64,000 nucleotides of DNA from SHVO01 sp041906145 (GTDB taxonomy: Bacteria; Pseudomonadota; Alphaproteobacteria; Rhodospirillales; Rhodospirillaceae): the NCBI GenBank assembly GCA_041906145.1, contig JAYRJU010000001.1, positions 682,001 through 746,000 of the forward strand, in the 5' to 3' direction. Shown piece after piece: positions 47,938-56,442 of the stretch. The notes below the pieces were generated by a model. The model was not told the origin of the DNA. It searched no databases and worked only from the letters and a program-made list of their open reading frames with translations. A program made the translations under genes and the position numbers. Within the stretch, counting starts at the first letter, position 1. Every line of letters begins with the position of its first letter.

Positions 47938-47991
47938 GCTTTACAATCTAGTGATACGACCTCCCGCTGAAAAGAAAGAGTACTCACGCCC

Positions 47992-48645
<654 letters not shown>

Positions 48646-48674
48646 ATGGAAGTAGACCCGGGAGACCAATCGCC

Positions 48675-49424
48675 ATGAGTGGAAAACGAGGGCGGGGACC
48701 GGGGAACATGGCTGATCATATGACGGCGGGGAAGACCGACGCGGGCAAATCGGATTTGCGCGAAGCGGATGTTATCGCTTACCTGCGCCGCAATCCGCGC
48801 GTCCTGCTCAACAATCCCGATCTTTTGAGTGCGCTTGCGCCCGATACGCGCTTCGAAACGGAAGAAGTCGTCGTGGACATGCAGCGCTTCGTCGTCGACC
48901 GCCTGCGCCGCCAGGTGGATGAAATGAAGGTTGCGAGCGACCGCTTGGTGACGACGACGCGCTCCAACATGTCGCTGGTGGAACGCACCATGGAGTGTGC
49001 GCTCGCCCTGCTGTATGCGCGTGACTACAACGAGCTTGCGCAAATTTTGCACGACGATCTTCCCGTGCACCTTGGCGTCGACGCCATTTCGATCGGCTTC
49101 GAGACCGATGGGCTGCCGATCGAAGCCGCGCACATCGTTAAGGCTCTGCCGCAGGGCACCGTCGACCATCTGGTCGGCCCCGAGTCCACGCGCATCCGTC
49201 CCGACACCCAGGGCGAGGCCGCCGTTTACGGCAGCGCCGCCGGCCTCGTGCGCTCCGACGCGCTCGTCGCTCTGCCGGAAGGCGAGGGACTGCCGGTTGG
49301 CTTGTTCGCCGTCGGTTGCCGGGCCGCCAATCATTTTGAAAATGGTCAAGGCACGGAGCTCATCGCGTTCCTCGCCCACGTCAGCCGCTATGCGGTAGGC
49401 CGCTGGTGGTCGCTGAAGCTGTAG
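48675..49424 (+). CDS. DUF484 protein
   Basis: The 249-residue protein belongs to the DUF484 family, which has a GAF-like fold. The signature VIAYLRRNPRVLLNNPDLLSAL lies near residue 35, followed by a coiled coil (QRFVVDRLRRQVDEMK). I start at ATG 48675; ATG 48708 is an alternative with GGGGA upstream. DUF484 genes are commonly found directly before xerC, as here, with a 19-base overlap. Its function is not known. Confidence 0.88.
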   Translation: MSGKRGRGPGNMADHMTAGKTDAGKSDLREADVIAYLRRNPRVLLNNPDLLSALAPDTRFETEEVVVDMQRFVVDRLRRQVDEMKVASDRLVTTTRSNMSLVERTMECALALLYARDYNELAQILHDDLPVHLGVDAISIGFETDGLPIEAAHIVKALPQGTVDHLVGPESTRIRPDTQGEAAVYGSAAGLVRSDALVALPEGEGLPVGLFAVGCRAANHFENGQGTELIAFLAHVSRYAVGRWWSLKL

Positions 49425-50368
49425 CCGATACGGCCGTTCACTTCGCGGCGGGCACAGATCTCGCCGCGGCCATCAATGCCTGGCAGGCCTGGCTCGCGGC
49501 CGAACGCCGCGTTTCGCTCCATACATCGGACGCTTACGCGCGCGATCTCGCCGCGTTCCTTACGTTTCTCGTGGAGCATTTAGGCGAAGCGTCGGATCTA
49601 GCGGCGCTCGCGGGGTTGAAACCCGCCGACTTCCGCAGCTACCTCGCACACCGCACGAATGAAGGTATCGCACGCAGTTCCGTTGCGCGTGCGATGTCCA
49701 CGCTCCGCAACTTCTTCCGATTCCTCGACCGCACGGGCCGCGTTCACAACCCGGCGGTCAAGAGCGTAAAGACGCCGCGGTTGCCGAAAAGCGTGCCGAA
49801 AGCGCTTGATGAAACCGATGCGCTCGACGCCATCCGCAGCGCCGGCGCCTTGCAAGACGAACCGTGGCTCGCGGCGCGCGATCAAGCCTTGATGCTATTG
49901 TTGTACGGCTGCGGATTGCGCCTTGGAGAAGCGCTGTCCCTGACATGGGACACCCGTATCGACACGGAGACAGTGCGCATCGTCGGCAAGGGGCGCAAGG
50001 AACGGATCGTTCCGGTACTTCCGATCGTAAGAACCGCGATCGAGTCCTATCGCGCCCTCTGCCCTTATAAATCCTCCGGCGACTCGCCGCTTTTCCTCGG
50101 CGCACGGGGCAAGCCCCTGAGCCCGCGAATCATGCAGCGTCAAATGGAACGGCTGCGCGCGCAGCTCGGCCTACATGAACATGCAACGCCTCACGCGTTG
50201 CGGCACAGCTTCGCAACGCATTTGCTTTCAAAAGGTGGCGATCTTCGCACGATCCAGGAGTTGCTTGGCCATGCGTCACTGTCGACAACGCAGCGTTATA
50301 CCGCCGTCGATGAGGGCCATTTGATCCGCACTTATCGAGACGCACATCCGCGCGCCAAAACGCGTTAG
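49406..50368 (+). CDS. xerC: Tyrosine recombinase XerC
   Basis: XerC with XerD resolves chromosome dimers at dif. In 320 residues all catalytic residues are visible: Arg172 in CGLRLGEAL, Lys195 in GKGRKER, His263 and Arg266 in PHALRHSFAT, His289 in LLGHASL and Tyr298 in TQRYT. The N-terminal SAM-like domain covers about 20-115. The GTG start lies inside the end of the DUF484 gene. Its linkage to DUF484 and lack of mobile-element genes argue for the housekeeping recombinase. Confidence 0.95.
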   Translation: MVAEAVADTAVHFAAGTDLAAAINAWQAWLAAERRVSLHTSDAYARDLAAFLTFLVEHLGEASDLAALAGLKPADFRSYLAHRTNEGIARSSVARAMSTLRNFFRFLDRTGRVHNPAVKSVKTPRLPKSVPKALDETDALDAIRSAGALQDEPWLAARDQALMLLLYGCGLRLGEALSLTWDTRIDTETVRIVGKGRKERIVPVLPIVRTAIESYRALCPYKSSGDSPLFLGARGKPLSPRIMQRQMERLRAQLGLHEHATPHALRHSFATHLLSKGGDLRTIQELLGHASLSTTQRYTAVDEGHLIRTYRDAHPRAKTR

Positions 50369-51150
50369 GGGTCCCACGGCCCACGCGGGCCGCCGGCGCG
50401 CGGGACCGATCCGCCGCTGCGCATGCGGATCGGGCGGCGTTCGATAGCGAACGGCCGGCTGTGCGCGGTGTCGAAGATCGGCACGCTTTTCTTCTTCATG
50501 AAAATCACAAGGACCGCTCCGGCGACGAAGCCGCCGATATGGGCAATGAACGCGACGCCCGGTTGGCCGGCATCGACGGCCGCCGAACTCATCAACTGGC
50601 CGACGATCCACACGCCGAGCACGATGAAAGCGGGCACATTGATGATCGTGATGATAATGAGGAACACAAACACTTTAATGTTCGCACGCGGATGCAAAAC
50701 GAGATACGCGCCGAGCACACCGGAGATCGCGCCGGAAGCGCCCACCATGGGCACATCGGAGCCGGGCGCCGCAAAGCCTTGCGCGAGCGCAGCGGCCACC
50801 CCGCAAAGAAGATAAAAGAGAAGATAGCGCTTGTGGCCGAGAGAGGCTTCGATGTTGTCGCCAAAAATCCAGAGGTAAAGCATGTTCCCGGCTAAGTGCA
50901 TCCAACCGCCATGCATGAACATGGACGTGAAGATCGTCATCGTCGATGGGATGGAGGGAATACCGGGCGACGGCGCGCCCTGACCGAAAAAGTGCGCCGG
51001 CGTAAAACCGTACGCGAGCACCGCGACCTGACCCGCCTCCCCGCCAAGCGAGAATTGCCACAGGAACACGACAATACACACCGCCAACATCGTGTAGTTG
51101 ACGACGGGCGTGATCGTATGGGGGGTGTCGTCGCGGATCGGAAGGAACAT
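50365..51150 (-). CDS. Rhomboid family intramembrane serine protease
   Basis: The 261-residue, six-span membrane protein has the catalytic Ser139 in GASGAISG and His204 in HIGGFVAG. His85 and Asn89 lie in HLAGNMLYLWIFG on the second helix, as in active rhomboids. The C-terminal tail is basic and Pro/Gly-rich. Its 3' end overlaps convergent xerC by 4 bases. Substrates are unknown. Confidence 0.92.
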   Translation of the reverse strand: MFLPIRDDTPHTITPVVNYTMLAVCIVVFLWQFSLGGEAGQVAVLAYGFTPAHFFGQGAPSPGIPSIPSTMTIFTSMFMHGGWMHLAGNMLYLWIFGDNIEASLGHKRYLLFYLLCGVAAALAQGFAAPGSDVPMVGASGAISGVLGAYLVLHPRANIKVFVFLIIITIINVPAFIVLGVWIVGQLMSSAAVDAGQPGVAFIAHIGGFVAGAVLVIFMKKKSVPIFDTAHSRPFAIERRPIRMRSGGSVPRAGGPRGPWDP

Positions 51151-51217
51151 ATGGAGTATGAAGTTAGGAAGTTATAGGGATATAGGCAAGCTACCTCACT
51201 CCCATACGGCTCACATC

Positions 51218-51838
51218 ATGGGCGATACCGTGTCACACTCGAGACTGTTTCCGATTCTCTGCGCTGGCCTTTTCGCCGTATTGAGCACGAGCGGCGTGCG
51301 CGCCGCAGAGATCCCGACCTATCCTGACGCCGATGAGAAGATGTGCGGCAATCCAAACGAGAGCCCGGAATGCACGCTCAAGACGTTTTGGATGTGCAAC
51401 GAGCAGAATACCGACATCTGCAAAATGATCGGCATCGACCTGCAGCCCGACGGGCCCCAGAAGCGCGATGACGTCACTTATACCGGCGAGATCTGGCGTA
51501 AGCCTTGGACTCTCCCGTGGAGCGCCCTGCTCAACGAAAACTCCAAGGACTACGACGTATGGGAAATGCGGGGCATCCGCGAGGTCGCCCACAACCGCAT
51601 CCGCGGGCTCCGCCGCGCCCCGGAGCCGATCATCGGTATGCAGGAGATGATGGTGTACATGGTGGGCAAGGATGGCGTGATCGAAAAGGCAAGCGTGTTC
51701 ATGGAAGAAAGCCGGGGCAACTGGTCCGTGGCGGCGTACGCACGCTGGCGCGACGAGGAAAGCATCGATCCCTGCGACCGCAAGAAGCTGCGTTCGCTTG
51801 CTTGCCGCTACAGTATTACAGGCATGCGGCCCTGGTAG
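51218..51838 (+). CDS. Secreted Cys-containing protein of unknown function
   Basis: From ATG 51218 (GTG 51230 is an alternative) the 206-residue product has a signal peptide ending VRAAE. The mature N-terminus is cysteine-rich (MCGNPNESPEC, FWMCNEQNTDIC), with two more near the C-terminus (DPCDRKK, LACRYS), an even number that could form three disulfides. The middle is Trp-rich (IWRKPWTLPW). No family is recognised. No clear ribosome site is visible. Confidence 0.72.
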   Translation: MGDTVSHSRLFPILCAGLFAVLSTSGVRAAEIPTYPDADEKMCGNPNESPECTLKTFWMCNEQNTDICKMIGIDLQPDGPQKRDDVTYTGEIWRKPWTLPWSALLNENSKDYDVWEMRGIREVAHNRIRGLRRAPEPIIGMQEMMVYMVGKDGVIEKASVFMEESRGNWSVAAYARWRDEESIDPCDRKKLRSLACRYSITGMRPW

Positions 51839-51904
51839 GCTTCGACCTGATCGACTATCATTTTGCGCGAATCTTCAAGGTCTGCTCCAGTTTCATGTGC
51901 ACAT

Positions 51905-52327
51905 ATGCTTCACGTCCTTCACATTGAAGATCAGCCGGACATCCAGACCATTCTGCGCCTGATGCTGCAGGCGACCAAGCAATTCAAAGTCGACGGCGCG
52001 GCAACCGGGGAGGCCGGTCTCGCGCTGGCTGAGGATGTGAAGCCGGATGTTATCCTCCTGGACTACACGCTGCCCGACCTGACCGGCGACCAAATCCTGG
52101 AGAAACTTCGAGCCAATCCGGCGACTGCGCAGATTCCCGTTATCATGCTGACGGCGCTTACAGACAATATGGATGTGCAGCGTTGCCGCGCGTTTGGCGC
52201 ACTGGATGTCATCGTCAAACCGTTCAGTCCTCGCACGATCACAAGTCAGATCAGGGATCTGCTCGCCGCGCATCATGCCGCGGGGCGGCGTAACGGCGAT
52301 GACCGCCGCGCCCTTACCCGCCAATGA
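51905..52327 (+). CDS. Single-domain response regulator
   Basis: A 140-residue stand-alone receiver domain. The acidic pocket is in HIEDQPD, the phospho-acceptor is Asp53 in LLDYTLPD, the conserved Thr/Ala region is MLTALTD, and Lys105 lies in IVKPFSP. There is no output domain, so it probably works in a phosphorelay or by protein contact. It overlaps the following kinase gene by 29 bases, which strongly suggests they are partners. Confidence 0.9.
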   Translation: MLHVLHIEDQPDIQTILRLMLQATKQFKVDGAATGEAGLALAEDVKPDVILLDYTLPDLTGDQILEKLRANPATAQIPVIMLTALTDNMDVQRCRAFGALDVIVKPFSPRTITSQIRDLLAAHHAAGRRNGDDRRALTRQ

Positions 52328-53508
52328 AAAGCAGCGGCTGGAGCGGTTGCGTAAATACGGAATCCTCGATACGCCGCCGGAAGAGGCCTTTGACCGGATT
52401 GTCAGACTCGCCGCGACGATCCTCGACGTGCCAATAGCGACAATTTCGCTGATCGACGACGGACGCCAATGGTTCAAGGCGCGAGTCGGCCTCGATGCGC
52501 CGGAAACCACCCGCGACGTTGCCTTCTGCGCGCACGCCATCCTTGGCAAAGATATCTTTGTTGTGAACGATGCCACGCAGAACCCTCTGTTCAGCGACAA
52601 TCCGCTGGTGACCGACGACCCGAATATCCGCTTCTATGCGGGTGCGCCGCTGACCACGCATGATGGATTCAACCTTGGCACCGTGTGCGGCATTGATTGC
52701 AAGCCGCGCACGGTGACATCGGAACAGAAAAGCCTGCTGCGCGATCTTGGCGCGTTGGTGGTCGATCAGATGGAACTACGCGCCGCCGGGCGAACAGCGC
52801 TAGCGGAAGTGGATGAGCGCATCCGGGTCGACGCTTTTAAGTCCGCCTTCATCTCGACGGTAAACCACGAGCTGCGAACGCCGCTTACGTCTATCATCGG
52901 CGCGATTGAGCTCATCACCAGCGGCGCCGTAGGAGAGGTGACCCCGGAAGTCACGGAGCTTCTGACGATCGCGGACCGCAATTCACCCGTGCTGCTGCGC
53001 CTGATCAATGATCTGCTCGATAGCGCTAAGGTCGCCGACGGCAACTTAAATTTCGACACCGTCGCCGTTGATCTCGACAGGGTGATCAGCGAGTCGGTTG
53101 AGAACATCGCCGGATATCTCCGCGACCATCAGATCGCGGTGACCTATCAGCGCGGCCAGAAAACCTTGGTCAATGGCGATAACGTCCGATTGACACAGGT
53201 GATGAACAACCTCCTGTCCAATGCCGTAAAATTCTCACCCAGAGGCAGCGAGGTTCGCGTAACCCTGGCCGCACGCGGGGGAAAAGCGGAAGTGTCTGTG
53301 ATCGACCGGGCGGGCGGCATCCCGGAGTCCATTCGTGGGCGGATTTTCGAGAAGTTCGTGCAAGGACCGCGGCGTCAATCAACGGCCCGGCACCGGCCTT
53401 GGGTTGAGCATCGCCAAAGCGATCATTGAACGACTTGGCGGCGAGATCGGCTTTGAAACGGAGCCCGGCGTGGGGACACGCTTTTATTTCAGCCTGCCGC
53501 TGATCTGA
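52299..53508 (+). pseudogene. GAF-domain histidine kinase, frameshifted near the C-terminus
   Basis: The kinase has a GAF domain (about 25-160), the H-box His190 in STVNHELRTPL, and the N-box LLSNAVKF. In the starting frame, translation runs past residue 355 (EKFVQ) into nonsense and stops at 53429. In another frame directly after base 53364, the missing ATP-lid and G2 box (GTGLGLSIAKAI) and the family C-terminus continue to TGA 53506-53508. One extra base or two lost bases around 53361-53367 explain this. It is a recent mutation, a sequencing error or, less likely, programmed frameshifting. It pairs with the upstream receiver gene. Confidence 0.85.
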
Positions 53509-53586
53509 AGCGTCCGGAAGCTGCATCAACAGGCGTAGCCGATGGGGCCCGCGCCGCCGCACATCACGCCTTGCTCTTGATGAAAT

Positions 53587-53628
53587 CCGTGACGACAACG
53601 CCAGTGTTGTCGTCACGGCCTTTTCTTA
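53587..53628. terminator. Bidirectional terminator between the kinase and lpd
   Basis: A perfect 13-base stem (53587-53599 with 53606-53618, CCGTGACGACAAC and complement) has a 6-base loop and is followed by CCTTTTCTT on the plus strand. It separates the convergent kinase and lpd transcripts. Confidence 0.88.
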
Positions 53629-55044
53629 GATGTGCAGGGCCCGCTTCTCGGCGCCGAGGGCGGCTTCCTTAATCACTTCACCGAGCTGCGGGTGAGCATG
53701 GCAGGTGCGGGCGATGTCTTCGCTCGACGCCCCGAACTCCATAGCCACGGCCACTTCCATGATCAGATCGCCCGCGGCCGGGCCCACAATGTGGCAGCCG
53801 AGCACGCGATCGGTCTTTTCGTCCGCGAGGATCTTGGCGAAGCCGTCCGTATCGCCGTTGGCGCGTGCGCGGCCGTTGGCGGTGAAGGGGAACTTGCCGA
53901 CTTTGTAGGCGATTCCCTTTTCCTTCAGCTGCTCTTCGGTCGCGCCGATGCCGGCGATTTCCGGCCAAGTATACACAACGCCGGCAATAGCTTCGTAATT
54001 GATGTGGCCGGGTTGGCCCGCAAGGATTTCCGCTACGGCAACGCCTTCGTCCTCGGCCTTGTGCGCGAGCATTTGTCCGCCGATGACATCCCCAATCGCG
54101 AAGATGCCTTCAACGTTGGTCTGGTAATTCTCGTCGGCTTCGACGAAACCGCGGTTGGACACCTTCACGCCAATCTCGGCGAGGCCGAGGCCCCCCGTAA
54201 ACGCACGGCGGCCGACGCACACCAGCACGACTTCGGCGTTCACCGTTTCAGCCGCGCCGCCCTTGGCGGATTCCATGGTAACGGCGACGCCGTCCTTACC
54301 CGGCTTCGCGGCCGTGACCTTGGTGCCCAGCTTGAACTTCATGCCCTGCTTTTCGAGAATACGCTGCGCCTGCTTGCGCACTTCGCCGTCCATCGGCGGC
54401 AGGATGAAATCGAGATATTCGACCACGGTGACTTCGGCGCCGAGGCGGCGCCACACCGAGCCCATCTCGAGGCCGATGACCCCCGCGCCGATGACGATCA
54501 TCGACTTCGGAACCTTGGGGAGAACCAATGCCCCCGTCGAGGACACGACTTGTTTTTCGTCGATGGTGAGACCCGGCAACGGCGTGACTTCGGAGCCCGT
54601 TGCGATCACCACGTATTTAGTGGTGTAGGTCTCTTCCTTGCCGTCGAGGCCCTTCACCAGCACCTGATGCGCGCCGCGCACGGCCTTGGTGATTTTGCCG
54701 AAGCCTTTGAGGTAGGCGACCTTGTTCTTCTTCAGAAGGAACTCGATGCCCGACGTGTTCTGCTTCACCACGTCGTCCTTGCGGGACATCATGGTCGGAA
54801 GATCGAGCTCGAGCTTTCCGACCTTGATGCCGTGAGCGGCAAAACCGTGGTTCGCTTCTTCGTAAAAGTGCGACGACTGCAACAACGCCTTGGACGGGAT
54901 GCAACCGACGTTGGTGCAGGTGCCGCCGAGCGCGCCGCGGCTTTCCACGCAAGCGGCCTTCAAGCCAAGCTGAGCCGCGCGAAGCGCGCAGACGTAGCCG
55001 CCGGGGCCACCGCCGATAACGATGACGTCAAAAGTATCTGCCAT
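53626..55044 (-). CDS. lpd: Dihydrolipoyl dehydrogenase (E3)
   Basis: E3 reoxidises the lipoyl group of 2-oxoacid dehydrogenases with FAD and NAD. The 472-residue protein has the FAD-binding GGGPGGYV, the redox disulfide Cys43/Cys48 in GGTCTNVGCIPSK, the NAD-binding GAGVIGLEMGSVW and the catalytic His/Glu region CHAHPQLGEV. It is the last gene of the sucA-odhB-lpd block, so it serves the 2-oxoglutarate dehydrogenase complex. Confidence 0.96.
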   Translation of the reverse strand: MADTFDVIVIGGGPGGYVCALRAAQLGLKAACVESRGALGGTCTNVGCIPSKALLQSSHFYEEANHGFAAHGIKVGKLELDLPTMMSRKDDVVKQNTSGIEFLLKKNKVAYLKGFGKITKAVRGAHQVLVKGLDGKEETYTTKYVVIATGSEVTPLPGLTIDEKQVVSSTGALVLPKVPKSMIVIGAGVIGLEMGSVWRRLGAEVTVVEYLDFILPPMDGEVRKQAQRILEKQGMKFKLGTKVTAAKPGKDGVAVTMESAKGGAAETVNAEVVLVCVGRRAFTGGLGLAEIGVKVSNRGFVEADENYQTNVEGIFAIGDVIGGQMLAHKAEDEGVAVAEILAGQPGHINYEAIAGVVYTWPEIAGIGATEEQLKEKGIAYKVGKFPFTANGRARANGDTDGFAKILADEKTDRVLGCHIVGPAAGDLIMEVAVAMEFGASSEDIARTCHAHPQLGEVIKEAALGAEKRALHI

Positions 55045-55111
55045 GAGCAGTATTCCTCAAAGATAGAAACGTGTCCGCCCCCTTCCAGAAAGAAGAGGGC
55101 GGAAGACGCGA

Positions 55112-56383
55112 TTAGGTTTCGATGAGCAGGCGGCTCGGGTCCTCGAGGCATTCTTTGATGCGCACGAGGAAGGTGACCGCCTCGCGGCCGTCGACGATGC
55201 GGTGATCGTAGGACAGCGCGAGATACATGATGGGGCGCGAGACGATGGTGCCGTCATCGAGAACTACAGCGCGGTTCTTGATGTTGTGCATGCCAAGGAT
55301 ACCCGATTGCGGCGTGTTCAGGATCGGCGTCGAGAGCATCGAACCGTAGATGCCGCCATTGGTGATCGTGAACGAACCGCCCGTCATGTCTTCGATGGTC
55401 AGCTTGCCGTCGCGGGCGCGGCGGCCAAGGCCGGCGATTTCCGCTTCGATCTCGGCAAAGCCCTTGTCGTCCGCATCACGCACGACCGGCACCACGAGAC
55501 CCTGCGGCGTGCCGACGGCAACCCCAATGTCATAGAAGTTCTTGTAGACGATCTCGTCGCCTTGGATCTCGGCGTTCACGGCCGGGAGTTCCTTCAGCGC
55601 CGCAACGCAGGCCTTCACGAAGAAGGACATGAAGCCCATCTTCACGCCGTGCTTCTTCTCGAAGGCATCCTTGAACTTATTGCGCAGAGCCATCACCGCC
55701 GACATGTCGACTTCGTTGAAGGTGGTGAGCATCGCCGCGGTGTTCTGGGCTTCCTTCAGACGCTCGGCGATACGCTTGCGAAGACGGGTCATCTTCACGC
55801 GTTCTTCGGCCGGGCCGCGATCGGGTACGTAAGCCTTGCCCGCGCGGTCGGGACCGGAGGAGATGTACTTCAGCACGTCGGCCTTGGTCAGACGACCGCC
55901 TTTTCCGGTGGCCGGGATCTTCTTGGGATCGAAGCCGTGGTCATCCACGAGATGGCGCACGCTCGGCGCTAGCGGATAATCGGATTCAATGCTGGTCTTC
56001 ACCGGCGCGGCCTTCGGCGGTGCCGGGGCCTTCGCGGCGGCCGGGGCCGGCGCTGGAGCGGCAGGTTTCGCGGCGGGAGCCGGCGCGGCCCTCACGGGCG
56101 CGGCGGCGGCGGCCTTCGCGGGTTCGGCCTTCTTCGCCGGCGTGGCTCCGGCGGCGCCGAGGACACCGAGCACGGCGCCAACAGCAACTTCGCTGCCCGG
56201 ACCGGCGACAATCTCGGCGAGCGTGCCCGCGCTTTCAGCGCGCACTTCCACAGTCACCTTGTCTGTCTCGAGTTCGACCAGCGGCTCATCCATCGCCACC
56301 GCATCGCCCACATTCTTGAACCACTTCGCGACCGTCGCTTCGCTCACGGATTCGCCTAGTGTCGGCACTTTGATCTCAGCCAT
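55112..56383 (-). CDS. odhB: Dihydrolipoyl succinyltransferase (E2 of 2-oxoglutarate dehydrogenase)
   Basis: The core enzyme of the complex, 423 residues. It has an N-terminal lipoyl domain with the lipoylated Lys42 in ELETDKVTVEV, an Ala/Pro linker, an E3-binding domain (SVRHLVDDHGFDPKKIPATG), and a catalytic domain with the active-site SYDHRIVDG. Placement between sucA and lpd fixes the substrate as succinyl transfer. Confidence 0.97.
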   Translation of the reverse strand: MAEIKVPTLGESVSEATVAKWFKNVGDAVAMDEPLVELETDKVTVEVRAESAGTLAEIVAGPGSEVAVGAVLGVLGAAGATPAKKAEPAKAAAAAPVRAAPAPAAKPAAPAPAPAAAKAPAPPKAAPVKTSIESDYPLAPSVRHLVDDHGFDPKKIPATGKGGRLTKADVLKYISSGPDRAGKAYVPDRGPAEERVKMTRLRKRIAERLKEAQNTAAMLTTFNEVDMSAVMALRNKFKDAFEKKHGVKMGFMSFFVKACVAALKELPAVNAEIQGDEIVYKNFYDIGVAVGTPQGLVVPVVRDADDKGFAEIEAEIAGLGRRARDGKLTIEDMTGGSFTITNGGIYGSMLSTPILNTPQSGILGMHNIKNRAVVLDDGTIVSRPIMYLALSYDHRIVDGREAVTFLVRIKECLEDPSRLLIET

Positions 56384-56442
56384 CTTCGTCCCCAGATAAA
56401 ATGTCGCGGGCGCCGTGGGCGGCGCGCGCTTCTTATTTCAAA

